This document shows positions 25,471-33,929 of a stretch of DNA of 64,000 nucleotides, one piece after another. How positions within the stretch are numbered: position 1 is the first letter of the stretch; each line of letters begins with the position of its first letter. The notes beneath the pieces were generated by a model that was given only the letters and a program-made list of their open reading frames with translations, had not been told where the DNA came from and made no database searches. This DNA comes from Streptomyces qaidamensis (GTDB lineage Bacteria; Actinomycetota; Actinomycetes; Streptomycetales; Streptomycetaceae): the NCBI RefSeq assembly GCF_001611795.1, contig NZ_CP015098.1, positions 5,456,001 to 5,520,000 of the forward strand. Direction: 5' to 3'. A program made the translations under genes and the position numbers.

Positions 25471-25973
25471 CCGAACCCGAGACGTGCGCGCTGCGCGAGA
25501 TGCGCTGGTGGGACATCGACGCCGTGCTGGAGCTGGAGCGGGACCTTTTCCCCGAGGACGCCTGGTCCCGGGGCATGTTCTGGTCCGAGCTGGCCCACGC
25601 GCGGGGGCCCGAGGCCAACCGGCGGTACGTCGTCGCCGAGGCCGGCTCCCGGATCGTCGGCTACGCCGGTCTGGTCTCCACCGGTGAGCAGGCCGACGTC
25701 CAGACCATCGCCGTGTCCCGCGAACTGTGGGGCACCGGCCTCGGCGGACGGCTGCTGGCAGAACTGCTGCGGGCCGCCACCACCTTCGAGTGCGCCGAGG
25801 TGCTGCTGGAGTGCCGGGTCGACAACGTCCGCGCACAGAAGCTGTACGAGCGCTTCGGCTTCGAGCCCATCGGTTTCCGGCGCGGCTACTACCAGCCCGG
25901 GAACGTGGACGCCCTGGTGATGCGCCTGACCGCCCCCGAGAACTCCGTACAAGGAACCGAGATCAATGGCTGA
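25467..25973 (+). CDS. rimI: ribosomal protein S18-alanine N-acetyltransferase
   Basis: The 168-residue protein is a GNAT acetyltransferase: REMRWWDIDAVLELERDLFP at the start, VQTIAVSRELWGTGLGGRLL (acetyl-CoA site, Q/RxxGxG/A-like) in the middle, and NVRAQKLYERFGFEPIGFRR near the end. RimI acetylates the N-terminus of S18; the gene is often lodged between tsaB and tsaD, as here. The GTG at 25467 overlaps the tsaB stop, and its own stop lies eight bases inside tsaD. Confidence 0.92.
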   Translation: MTEPETCALREMRWWDIDAVLELERDLFPEDAWSRGMFWSELAHARGPEANRRYVVAEAGSRIVGYAGLVSTGEQADVQTIAVSRELWGTGLGGRLLAELLRAATTFECAEVLLECRVDNVRAQKLYERFGFEPIGFRRGYYQPGNVDALVMRLTAPENSVQGTEING

Positions 25974-27054
25974 CGAACCCCTCGTACTGGGAATCGAGAC
26001 CTCCTGCGACGAGACCGGCGTCGGCATCGTGCGGGGCACCACCCTGCTGGCCGACGCCGTCGCCTCCAGCGTCGACGAGCACGCCCGCTTCGGCGGGGTC
26101 GTCCCGGAGGTCGCGAGCCGCGCCCACCTTGAGGCGATGGTCCCCACCATCGACCGCGCGCTGAAGGAGGCGGGCGTCACCGCCCGCGACCTCGACGGCA
26201 TCGCCGTCACCGCCGGTCCCGGTCTCGCGGGCGCCCTGCTGGTCGGCGTCTCCGCGGCGAAGGCCTACGCCTACGCCCTCGGCAAGCCCCTCTACGGCGT
26301 CAACCACCTCGCCTCGCACATCTGCGTGGACCAGCTGGAGCACGGCGCGCTGCCCGAGCCGACCATGGCCCTGCTGGTCTCCGGCGGCCACTCCTCGCTG
26401 CTGCTGTCCTCGGACATCACCTCCGACGTCCGGCCGATGGGCGCGACCATCGACGACGCGGCCGGCGAGGCCTTCGACAAGATCGCCCGCGTGCTGAACC
26501 TCGGCTTCCCCGGCGGCCCGGTCATCGACCGGTACGCCAAGGAGGGCGACCCGAACGCGATCGCCTTCCCCCGGGGCCTGACCGGCCCGCGTGACCCGGT
26601 CTACGACTTCTCCTTCTCGGGGCTGAAGACCGCCGTGGCGCGCTGGATCGAGGCCAAGCGGGCGGCGGGGGAGGAGGTGCCGGTGCGGGACGTGGCGGCG
26701 TCCTTCCAGGAGGCGGTCGTGGACGTACTGACCCGCAAGGCCGTCCGGGCCTGCAAGGACGAGGGCGTCGACCACCTGATGATCGGCGGCGGCGTGGCCG
26801 CCAACTCCCGGCTGCGGGTCCTCGCCCAGGAGCGCTGCGAGGCCGCGGGGATCCGGCTGCGGGTGCCGCGGCCCAAGCTGTGCACGGACAACGGCGCGAT
26901 GGTCGCCGCCCTCGGCGCCGAGATGGTCGCCCGGAACCGGGCGGCGTCAAGCTGGGACCTGTCGGCCGACTCCTCGCTGCCGGTGACGGAGCCGCACGTC
27001 CCGGGCGACCACGACCATGTGCACGAGGTCAGCAAGGAGAACCTCTACTCGTGA
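25966..27054 (+). CDS. tsaD: tRNA N6-adenosine threonylcarbamoyltransferase TsaD
   Basis: TsaD transfers the threonylcarbamoyl group to A37 of tRNA. The 362-residue ASKHA-fold protein has LGIETSCDETGVGIV at the start, GGVVPEVASRAHLE, the metal-binding NHLASH, LVSGGHSSLL, DDAAGEAFDKIARVL, FSFSGLKTAVARW and GGGVAANSRLR. The ATG at 25966 overlaps rimI. A His/Asp-rich tail (EPHVPGDHDHVHE) follows the fold. With tsaE and tsaB this completes the t6A transfer complex; the TsaC enzyme is not in the window. Confidence 0.96.
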   Translation: MADEPLVLGIETSCDETGVGIVRGTTLLADAVASSVDEHARFGGVVPEVASRAHLEAMVPTIDRALKEAGVTARDLDGIAVTAGPGLAGALLVGVSAAKAYAYALGKPLYGVNHLASHICVDQLEHGALPEPTMALLVSGGHSSLLLSSDITSDVRPMGATIDDAAGEAFDKIARVLNLGFPGGPVIDRYAKEGDPNAIAFPRGLTGPRDPVYDFSFSGLKTAVARWIEAKRAAGEEVPVRDVAASFQEAVVDVLTRKAVRACKDEGVDHLMIGGGVAANSRLRVLAQERCEAAGIRLRVPRPKLCTDNGAMVAALGAEMVARNRAASSWDLSADSSLPVTEPHVPGDHDHVHEVSKENLYS

Positions 27055-27308
27055 CGGTCGCGCTGATGTGGGAGGCCCGGGCCGTGCCCGGGCGCGGCGA
27101 GGACCTGCTCGCCTGGGCCCGCGCCCAGGAGCTGCCCCACGCGCCGCTGCGCCGGGAGACCCTGCGCGCTCCCCAGGACCGGGTCCTCGTCCTCACCTGG
27201 TGGGACGCCCCCCTCGACGCCGAGCTGCCCGAACTGCCCGAGCCCGACGGGGAATTGATCACCAGAGCGGTGCATCGCTGGCGCTTCGAGTCGGTGGCGG
27301 TCGACTGA
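27051..27308 (+). CDS. small protein coupled to tsaD, function unknown
   Basis: The 85-residue product (GTG 27051, GTGA overlap with tsaD) reads VTVALMWEARAVPGRGEDLL at the start and has several Trp residues (LTWWDAP, HRWRF). The pattern suggests a small ferredoxin-like/ABM-type fold, but I do not recognise a family with confidence. Codon use is normal for the region, and tight coupling to tsaD supports expression. A hairpin follows directly. Confidence 0.7.
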   Translation: MTVALMWEARAVPGRGEDLLAWARAQELPHAPLRRETLRAPQDRVLVLTWWDAPLDAELPELPEPDGELITRAVHRWRFESVAVD

Positions 27309-27332
27309 CCGGCCCCCTCACCCGAGGGCCGG
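27309..27332. terminator. bidirectional hairpin between convergent genes
   Basis: CCGGCCC (27309-27315) pairs with GGGCCGG (27326-27332) around a 10-base loop that contains the stop codon of the GH3 gene. There is no T tract. It is the only structure between the convergent ends, which are nine bases apart. Confidence 0.45.
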
Positions 27333-29630
27333 GGACACCTCCGTCTCGCAGCGCAGCCGCCGGTCCGCTCCGGTCTCGCGGACCGGGCCCGTGAGCGTCA
27401 GGTGCGCCGTGTGGCGTACGTCCGTGCTGGACGCCGCCAACCGCAGTTCCAGGGCGCCCGGTTCGACCACCCTGCGGCCCGAGCGGTCCGTGAAGGACGA
27501 CAGGTCCGCGTGGAAGCGGAACGTCACCCGAACCGCCTCGCCCGGGGCCAGTTCCACCCGCTGGTAGCCGATCAGCCGTACGTCGGGGCGGGTCACCGAG
27601 GCCACCGGGTCGTGCAGGTACAACTGCACGACCTCCGCGCCCGCCCGCTCGCCCGTGTTCCGGACGGTCACCGACACGTCGTGGGAGCCGTCCGTGCCGA
27701 GCTCGGCCGGTTCGGTCGCGGAGCAGTCCTCCCAGGCGAACGCCGTGTAGGAGCGGCCGTGGCCGAAGGCGTACAGCGGGGTCGGGTCGAGGTTGCTGAC
27801 CTCGCCCGCCAGGCCCAGGGGCGGCTGGAGGTAGGTCCAGGGCTGCCCGCCGGGGACCTGCGGGACGCTGACGGGCAGGCGGCCCGAGGGGTTCACGCGG
27901 CCCGAGAGGACGCCCGCGACCGCCGGGCCACCCTCCTCGCCCGGGAAGAACGCCTGGACGACCGCGCCGAGCCGGCCGTGCCAGCGGCCCAGGGCGTAGG
28001 GGCGGCCGGTCAGCAGCACCAGCACCACGGGGACGCCGGTGGCGGCCAGCGCGTCCAGCAGTTCGCCCTGGGCGCCCGGCAGGCCGAGGTCCGTCGCGTC
28101 GCAGCCCTCGCCCGAGGTGCCGCGGCCGAACAGGCCCGCCCGGTCGCCGAGGACCGCCACGCACACGTCCGCCTCGGCGGTGCGGGCGATGGCCTCCTCG
28201 AAGCCCCCGGTGTCCGGGTCCGTCACGTCGCAGCCCTGCGCGAACGTCACCTTGGCGTCGGGGAGTTCGGTGCGCAGGGCGTCCAGGACGGTCGGGATCT
28301 CGATGCCGGCCGGCACCTCGGGGTGGTGGGTGAGGACGTGGGACGGGAAGGAGTAGCAGCCCAGCATGGCCAGGGCGTCGGCCGCCCGGGGACCGACCAC
28401 CGCGATCCGGGTGCCGGGGGCCAGCGGGAGCAGTCCGTCGGGGTTGTCGAGCAGTACCACCGACTCCTCGGCCAGGCGGCGGGCCAGGATGCGGTTGCCC
28501 GTCGAGTCGAGCTCGATCGCCGTGGCCGGCTCGGGGGTCCAGTCCTCGTCCAGCAGGCCCAGTTCGCACTTCTGGAGCAGGACGTGACGGGCCGCGCGGT
28601 CCACGAGCTCCTCGGGGACCGCGCCCGAGCGGACCGCCTCCAGCAGCGGCCGGCCGTAGCACTTGACGGTGGGCAGTTCGACGTCGATGCCGGCGGTGAG
28701 GGCCGCGTGGGCCGCCTCGGCCGGGGTCCCGGCAACGCGATGGAGGCTCTGGAGGAACGCGATGCCGAAGTAGTCGGCGACGACCGTGCCGGTGAAGCCC
28801 CACTCCTCGCGCAGGAGACGGGTCAGCAGTCCCGGGTCCGCGGAGGCCGGGACACCGTCCGTCTCGGTGTAGGCGGCCATCACCGAGCGGGCCCCGCCCT
28901 CGCGCAGGGCCATCTCGAAGGGCGGCAGGGTGACGTCGGCGTACTCGCGCACCCCGGCCCGCACCGGGGCGAGGTTGCGGGCGCCGGCCGAGGAGGCGTA
29001 CCCGGCGAAGTGCTTGAGCGTGGCGACGACCCCGGCCGACTCCAGGCCCCGCACATAGGCCGCACCGACCGTGCCGACCAGGTACGGGTCCTCGCCGATC
29101 GTCTCCTCCACCCGGCCCCAGCGTGGATCGCGCACGACGTCCAGCACGGGCGCGAGCCCCTGGTGCACGCCGACCGAGCGCAGGTCGTCGCCGATGCGGC
29201 GGGCCATCTCCTCGACCAGCGGCGGATCCCAGGCCGCGCCCCAGGCCAGCGGGACCGGGTAGGCCGTGGCCCGCCAGGCGGTGAAGCCGGCCAGGCACTC
29301 CTCGTGCGCGATCGCCGGGATGCCGAAACGGCCGGCCCCGGCAATCCGGCGCTGGGCGCGCGCCAAGGCCTGCGCGCCGAGCGCCGGGTCCACGGGAGCG
29401 GTGCCGAAGGAGCGGGTGAGCTGGCCCAGCCCGTGGGTGATCAGCTCCTCCCAGTCGTACTCGACGGTCATGTCGTGCTGGTGCGGAGCGACTCCGCCGC
29501 CGTCCGTCGCGGCGCCCACCCACACGCCGTACAACTGGGCCGTCTTCTCCTCCAGGGTCATCCGGGAGAGCAGGTCGTCGACGCGGGCGGCGGCGGGCAG
29601 CGCGGGATCACGCCAGGGCGCGGTGGTCAT
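27318..29630 (-). CDS. glycoside hydrolase family 3, likely beta-xylosidase/beta-glucosidase
   Basis: The 770-residue protein is a GH3 exo-glycosidase. It has the barrel domain (HEECLAGF; LAPVLDVVRDPRWGRVEETI; GEDPYLVG; LKHFAGY), the catalytic nucleophile Asp286 in VVADYFGI, the second alpha/beta domain (from ~390, NPDGLLPL) and a C-terminal fibronectin-type III domain (from ~640). No signal peptide is visible, so it probably acts on imported oligosaccharides. The neighbouring xylanase suggests xylo-oligosaccharides. ATG 29630 was chosen over an upstream frame start at 29666. It is divergent from the LacI gene, with an operator-like site between them. Confidence 0.92.
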   Translation of the reverse strand: MTTAPWRDPALPAAARVDDLLSRMTLEEKTAQLYGVWVGAATDGGGVAPHQHDMTVEYDWEELITHGLGQLTRSFGTAPVDPALGAQALARAQRRIAGAGRFGIPAIAHEECLAGFTAWRATAYPVPLAWGAAWDPPLVEEMARRIGDDLRSVGVHQGLAPVLDVVRDPRWGRVEETIGEDPYLVGTVGAAYVRGLESAGVVATLKHFAGYASSAGARNLAPVRAGVREYADVTLPPFEMALREGGARSVMAAYTETDGVPASADPGLLTRLLREEWGFTGTVVADYFGIAFLQSLHRVAGTPAEAAHAALTAGIDVELPTVKCYGRPLLEAVRSGAVPEELVDRAARHVLLQKCELGLLDEDWTPEPATAIELDSTGNRILARRLAEESVVLLDNPDGLLPLAPGTRIAVVGPRAADALAMLGCYSFPSHVLTHHPEVPAGIEIPTVLDALRTELPDAKVTFAQGCDVTDPDTGGFEEAIARTAEADVCVAVLGDRAGLFGRGTSGEGCDATDLGLPGAQGELLDALAATGVPVVLVLLTGRPYALGRWHGRLGAVVQAFFPGEEGGPAVAGVLSGRVNPSGRLPVSVPQVPGGQPWTYLQPPLGLAGEVSNLDPTPLYAFGHGRSYTAFAWEDCSATEPAELGTDGSHDVSVTVRNTGERAGAEVVQLYLHDPVASVTRPDVRLIGYQRVELAPGEAVRVTFRFHADLSSFTDRSGRRVVEPGALELRLAASSTDVRHTAHLTLTGPVRETGADRRLRCETEVSPALG

Positions 29631-29675
29631 GAAGCTCCTGTCGGGTGGACGGACGTGCCCTCTCACGAACGTTCC

Positions 29676-29690
29676 AACGAATGTTTCGTT
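29676..29690. promoter_or_regulatory. operator-like inverted repeat AACGAA-TGT-TTCGTT
   Basis: Perfect 6-bp arms with a 3-base spacer lie 46 bases upstream of the GH3 start and 79 bases upstream of the LacI start. The core CGAA-N3-TTCG also occurs before the xylanase (30896-30908). GAACGTTC (29667-29674) and GAAC-N7-GTTC (29693-29707) flank it. Confidence 0.65.
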
Positions 29691-29768
29691 ATGAACTTCG
29701 AATGTTCCGGGAACCTATGGCGGTGCGAGAACTTCGTCAAGGGGGCCGACAGGGTTACGATCGCCGCC

Positions 29769-30845
29769 ATGACATCCCCGGAGCCGGCTGAAAGCCGGAC
29801 GCAGACCCGGACGCAGAGGCGCAGCGCGCAGACGGCGACGCTCGCCGAGATCGCCCGTGAGGCGGGCGTCTCGGCCCCGACTGTTTCGAAGGTCCTCAAC
29901 GGCCGGGCCGACGTCGCCCCGGCCACCCGGTCCCGCGTCGAGGACCTGCTGCGCGCCCATGGCTACCGGCGCCGCCGTGCCGAGGCGACCCGTTCGCCCC
30001 TGCTCGACCTGGTCTTCCACGAGCTGGAGAGCGCCTGGGCGATGGAGGTCATCCGGGGTGTGGAGAACGTGGCCCGGGACGCCGGCCTCAGTGTCGTGCT
30101 GTCCGAGAGCGCGGGGCGGCTCACCCCCGGGCGGACCTGGGCCGACCAGGTCGCCGCGCGCCGGCCGCACGGTGTGATCCTGGTCCTGTCCGGGCTGGAC
30201 GAGTCGCAGCGGGCGCTGCTCACCAGCCGCTCCATCCCGTTCGTGGTGATGGACCCGGCCGGCGATCCCGGCGCCGACGTGCCGTCGATCGGCGCGACCA
30301 ACTGGCAGGGCGGTCTGGCCGCCACCCGGCATCTGGTCGAGCTGGGCCACCGCAGGATCGGTGCGATCAGCGGGCCCTCGCAGATGATGTGCAGCCGGGC
30401 CCGGATCGACGGCTACCGGGCCGCGCTGGAGACGGCCGGGCTGCCGGTGGATCCCGCCCTGATCGCGACCGGCGACTTCCACCACGAGACCGGCTACCGA
30501 CGGGGCCTGGAACTGCTGCGCCGCCCGGACCGGCCGACCGCCGTCTTCGCCGGGAACGACCTCCAGGCGCTCGGGCTGTACGAGGCCGCGCGCGAGCTGG
30601 GGCTGCGCATCCCCGAGGACCTGAGCGTGGTCGGCTTCGACGACCTGCCGGTGGCGCCCTGGGTCGGGCCGCCGCTGACGACCGTACGGCAGCCGCTGAC
30701 CGAGATGGCCGAGGCGGCGGCCAAGCTGGTCCTCGCCCTCGGGCGGGACGAGGGGGCCGAGGCGGCGACCCGGGTGGAGCTGGCGACGAGCCTGGTGGTG
30801 CGCAGCAGCACGACGGGGCCGGCGGAAGAGCAGGTGCTGTATTGA
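29769..30845 (+). CDS. LacI-family transcriptional regulator of the xylan module
   Basis: The 358-residue protein has a short polar N-terminus, the LacI helix-turn-helix with hinge (TLAEIAREAGVSAPTVSKVL, then NGRADVAPATRSRVEDLL) at about residues 23-65, and a periplasmic-binding-protein-like sugar domain (GVILVLSGLD, RHLVELGHRRIGAISGP, PTAVFAGNDLQALGLYEAA, PEDLSVVGFDDLP). It most likely represses the divergent GH3 gene, the downstream xylanase and itself, with a xylo-oligosaccharide as inducer; the effector is inferred. ATG 29769 is the first start after the operator region. Confidence 0.93.
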   Translation: MTSPEPAESRTQTRTQRRSAQTATLAEIAREAGVSAPTVSKVLNGRADVAPATRSRVEDLLRAHGYRRRRAEATRSPLLDLVFHELESAWAMEVIRGVENVARDAGLSVVLSESAGRLTPGRTWADQVAARRPHGVILVLSGLDESQRALLTSRSIPFVVMDPAGDPGADVPSIGATNWQGGLAATRHLVELGHRRIGAISGPSQMMCSRARIDGYRAALETAGLPVDPALIATGDFHHETGYRRGLELLRRPDRPTAVFAGNDLQALGLYEAARELGLRIPEDLSVVGFDDLPVAPWVGPPLTTVRQPLTEMAEAAAKLVLALGRDEGAEAATRVELATSLVVRSSTTGPAEEQVLY

Positions 30846-30895
30846 CGGGTGTTCCGGACGCCTCCACACTGCACCGAAGCCAATCGGTTGCACCA

Positions 30896-30908
30896 CCGAA
30901 ACTTTCGG
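30896..30908. promoter_or_regulatory. xylanase operator CCGAAACTTTCGG
   Basis: A perfect 13-bp palindrome lies 11 bases before the xylanase ATG and overlaps its ribosome-binding region. CGAAA-N-TTTCG sites are known upstream of Streptomyces xylanase genes. It shares the CGAA-N3-TTCG core with 29676-29690. Confidence 0.7.
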
Positions 30909-30919
30909 AGGCACCCGCA

Positions 30920-32272
30920 ATGAGATCCCTGAGATCGGGCTTACTGACATCCCTGCTGGCCGGAGTCGTCACCGCCGGCTCCCTGCTGGTCGCGGCACCC
31001 GTCTCGCACGCCGCCGACACCCCCCTGCGCGGCCTCGCCGAAGCCAAGGGCAAGGTCATGGGTACGGCGGTCACCGGCTCCAAGCTCACCGGCACCTACG
31101 GCGAGATCGCCGCGCGCGAGTTCAACTGGCTCACCCCGGGCAACGCCATGAAGTGGGGCTCGGTCGAGCCGAGCCGCGGCACCTACAACTGGGCCGAGGC
31201 CGACCGGATCGTGGACTTCGCCGAGACTCACGGCCAGCAGGTGCGCGGGCACACCCTGCTCTGGCACCAGCAGAATCCGGGCTGGCTGACGAACGGCAGC
31301 TGGACGAAGGACCGGCTCAGCACGGTCGTCCAGGATCACATCGCGACCGAAGTCGGCCGCTACAAGGGCCGCGTGGCTGCCTGGGACGTCGTCAACGAAC
31401 CCTTTGACGAGGACGGCACCTACCGCCCGACCCTCTTCCGCACCACCCTCGGCCAGGACTACATCGCGCAGGCCCTCACCTGGGCCCGGGCCGCCGACCC
31501 GGGCGCGAAGCTGTACATCAACGACTACAACGTGGAGGGCGTCAACGCGAAGAGCACCGCCCTGTACGACCTGGTCAAGTCCCTGAAGGAGCGCGGGGTT
31601 CCGATCGACGGGGTCGGGCTCCAGGCCCATCTCATCGTGGGCCAGGTGCCCTCGACGCTCCGGCAGAACATCCAGCGCTTCGCCGACCTGGGCGTCGACG
31701 TGGCCATCACGGAGCTGGACATCCGGATGCAACTCCCGGCGACGCAGGCGAAGCTGACTCAGCAGGCCGCCGACTACAGGGCCGTCTTGAACGCCTGTGT
31801 CGCGGTCGCGCGCTGCACCGGCGTCACCGTCTGGGGCTTCACCGACTCCGACTCCTGGATCCCGGACACCTTCCCCGGCCAGGGCGCGGCGACCCCGTAC
31901 GACGAGAACTACCAGCCGAAACCGGCGTACCACGCCATCGCGGAGGCGCTCGGCGGGACGACGACCCCGCCGCCGACGGGCGCCTGCACGGCCGTCTACA
32001 GCGTCACCAGCCAGTGGAGCAGCGGCTACACGGGCCAGGTGCGGATCGCCTGCTCGGGCGCCTCGCTGTCGTCGTGGAAGGTGAACTGGACGTTCGGCGC
32101 CGGGCAGCGGATCACGCAGGCCTGGAACGCGAACTGCACGCAGTCGGGTGCGGCGGTCAGTTGCGCCAACGCCCCGTACAACGGCTCCGTGCCGGACGGC
32201 GGTTCGGTGACGTTCGGGTTCAACGGTTCGTGGAGCGGGAGCAATCCGGTGCCGGTGGTGGCGCTGGGGTGA
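30920..32272 (+). CDS. secreted GH10 endo-1,4-beta-xylanase with CBM2, TTA codon
   Basis: The 450-residue enzyme cuts the xylan backbone outside the cell. It has a signal peptide (cleavage probably after VSHA, residue 31), a GH10 barrel (about 35-345) with acid/base Glu160 in WDVVNEPF and nucleophile Glu265 in ITELDIRM, a Thr/Pro linker, and a C-terminal cellulose/xylan-binding module of family 2 from about 355 (CTAVYSVTSQWSSGYTGQV; paired cysteines). Leu8 is the TTA codon at 30941-30943, implying bldA control. It follows the LacI regulator by 74 bases with its own operator. Confidence 0.95.
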   Translation: MRSLRSGLLTSLLAGVVTAGSLLVAAPVSHAADTPLRGLAEAKGKVMGTAVTGSKLTGTYGEIAAREFNWLTPGNAMKWGSVEPSRGTYNWAEADRIVDFAETHGQQVRGHTLLWHQQNPGWLTNGSWTKDRLSTVVQDHIATEVGRYKGRVAAWDVVNEPFDEDGTYRPTLFRTTLGQDYIAQALTWARAADPGAKLYINDYNVEGVNAKSTALYDLVKSLKERGVPIDGVGLQAHLIVGQVPSTLRQNIQRFADLGVDVAITELDIRMQLPATQAKLTQQAADYRAVLNACVAVARCTGVTVWGFTDSDSWIPDTFPGQGAATPYDENYQPKPAYHAIAEALGGTTTPPPTGACTAVYSVTSQWSSGYTGQVRIACSGASLSSWKVNWTFGAGQRITQAWNANCTQSGAAVSCANAPYNGSVPDGGSVTFGFNGSWSGSNPVPVVALG

Positions 32273-32356
32273 GCCCGGGACCTGAAATCTGAGAATTTCC
32301 GAAGAAAAGGCTCCCTGAGCTCCCTGCCCGTAATAATTCGGACTTATGTTCCTGCC

Positions 32357-33394
32357 GTGACGGAACATCACGGGGCCGAGGGCAAGGAAACCGGCCGGCG
32401 GTCGAGAGCGCTGAAGACCGCCGGCCTCGCCCTGGCGGGGACGCTGGTGCTGGGCGCCGGAGCGGCGGGCTGGGCCTACTGGCATCTCAGCGACAACATC
32501 ACCGGCGTCGACATCGACAACGCGCTGGGCGACGACCGGCCGCCGAAACCGGTCACCACACCGGCGTCCTCGGCCCCGGCCCTGCCGAGCGAGGCCCTCA
32601 ACATCCTGGTCCTCGGCTCGGACTCGCGCAGCGGCAAGGAGAACCGCAGGCTCGGCGGCGGCGACAGCTCCGGTGCCCGCTCGGACACGGCGATGGTCGT
32701 CCATCTCGACGCCGGGCGGACCAGCGCGACGGTGGTGAGCATCCCGCGCGACACCCTCGTCACCCGCCCGTCCTGCCCGCGCCCGTCCGGCGGGTCGACG
32801 GCGGTCGCCCACCACTCCATGTTCAACAGCGCGTACGAGGTGGGCGGTCCGGTCTGCGCGGTCAAGACGGTCGAGGAGATGACGAACGTCCGCATGGACC
32901 ACTACCTCGAAATCGACTTCTCCGGCTTCGCCGAGCTGGTCGACGCGCTGGGCGGGGTCACCGTCACCACGGACGAGGACATCGCCGACGAGGACAGTCA
33001 TCTGCGGCTGAAGGCGGGCACCCACCACCTGGACGGCACCCAGGCCCTCGGTCTCGCCCGCACCCGGCACGGCATAGGCGACGGCAGCGACCTGGGCCGC
33101 ATAGGCCTCCAGCAGAAGCTGGTGAAGGCCCTGCTGGAGCAGATCGCCGCCCAGGACCTGCTCACCGACCCGGCCAGGCTGTACCGCGTCGCGGACGCGG
33201 TGACGGCAGGCCTCACCACGGACACCGGCCTGGACTCCCTCGCCGAACTGACCCGGCTCGGACAGAGCCTGCAGGGCCTCTCGGCGAGCGGGGTGCGGAC
33301 GGTGATGATGCCGGTGGTGCGGGCGCCGTCGGATCCCAACCGGGTGGTGGCGGAGGAGCCGGAGGCGGGGAAGCTGTGGGAGTCGCTGCGCTGA
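32357..33394 (+). CDS. LytR-CpsA-Psr (LCP) family protein
   Basis: LCP enzymes attach polymers such as teichoic acids or glycans to peptidoglycan. The 345-residue protein has one N-terminal membrane helix (AGLALAGTLVLGAGAAGWAY) and an extracellular LCP domain with the pyrophosphate-binding motifs: NILVLGSDSR near 80, VVSIPRDTLV near 128, and GLARTRHGIGDGSDLGR near 232. GTG 32357 is the start. The 84-base gap before it is AT-rich for this genome (CCGTAATAATTCGGACTTAT) and may hold a promoter. Confidence 0.93.
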   Translation: MTEHHGAEGKETGRRSRALKTAGLALAGTLVLGAGAAGWAYWHLSDNITGVDIDNALGDDRPPKPVTTPASSAPALPSEALNILVLGSDSRSGKENRRLGGGDSSGARSDTAMVVHLDAGRTSATVVSIPRDTLVTRPSCPRPSGGSTAVAHHSMFNSAYEVGGPVCAVKTVEEMTNVRMDHYLEIDFSGFAELVDALGGVTVTTDEDIADEDSHLRLKAGTHHLDGTQALGLARTRHGIGDGSDLGRIGLQQKLVKALLEQIAAQDLLTDPARLYRVADAVTAGLTTDTGLDSLAELTRLGQSLQGLSASGVRTVMMPVVRAPSDPNRVVAEEPEAGKLWESLR

Positions 33395-33444
33395 CCTGCG
33401 GGAACGCGTCCAGGGAAAAAATCTTCGAGAAATTCCGGCGAGCA

Positions 33445-33471
33445 TGTCGATCCGTCGTTCCCCCGATCGAC
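33445..33471 (+). promoter_or_regulatory. possible ECF42-type promoter TGTCGA-N17-CGAC
   Basis: TGTCGA (33445-33450) and CGAC (33468-33471) are spaced by 17 bases, 54 bases before the DGPF-protein start. I recall TGTCGA as the -35 element recognised by ECF42 sigma factors, encoded here two genes on. That makes it a candidate autoregulated promoter. Confidence 0.45.
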
Positions 33472-33482
33472 GCAGGGGTGAG

Positions 33483-33504
33483 AGCGGGGAAGAGCCCCGC
33501 TTTT
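33483..33504 (+). terminator. hairpin with TTTT before the DGPF gene
   Basis: A 7-bp stem (33483-33489 with 33495-33501) has a 5-base loop and runs into TTTT. It could end the LCP transcript, but it lies downstream of the predicted ECF promoter and could equally attenuate the next operon. Confidence 0.5.
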
Positions 33505-33525
33505 CGAAGACCTCGAGGAGTCACC

Positions 33526-33882
33526 GTGCCGCGCTTTCTCACCCTGATCCGCATCGACGAGAAGAACGCCCCCGCCGAGGGCCCGAGCCCCGAGCTCATG
33601 GAGCGGATGGGCAAGCTGCTGGAGGAGATCACCAAGGCCGGGGTCATGCTCGACACGGCCGGGCTCACGCCGACCTCGGACGGCAGCCGGGTGACCTGGG
33701 AGGGCGGGCAGCTCTCCGTCACCGACGGGCCGTTCACCGAGTCCAAGGAGGTCATCGGCGGCTACTCGATCAGCCAGTGCAAGGACAAGGCCGAGGCCAT
33801 CGAATGGGCCAAGCGGTTCCTCTCCCTGCACGAGGACTACTGGACGATCACCGCGGAGGTCCGGCAGATCACCGAGGACTGA
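33526..33882 (+). CDS. YCII-related DGPF-domain protein
   Basis: The 118-residue product (GTG 33526, after GAGGAG) begins PRFLTLIRIDEKNAPAEGPS and holds the name-giving motif DGPF in SVTDGPFTESKEVIGGYSI. The family is a ferredoxin-like fold whose biochemical role is unclear. DGPF genes occur next to ECF42 sigma factors in many actinobacteria, and one follows here 47 bases downstream. It could be a target or partner of that sigma factor. Confidence 0.9.
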   Translation: MPRFLTLIRIDEKNAPAEGPSPELMERMGKLLEEITKAGVMLDTAGLTPTSDGSRVTWEGGQLSVTDGPFTESKEVIGGYSISQCKDKAEAIEWAKRFLSLHEDYWTITAEVRQITED

Positions 33883-33929
33883 CCGGACCCGCTTGGCCGG
33901 GCGGCCCGACGGGTGTCTGATGGTGGGCT

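Noticed and set aside
27402..29768. Long plus-strand extension in front of the LacI gene
   Set aside because: It is antisense to GH3 and lacks any domain; the HTH starts directly after ATG 29769.
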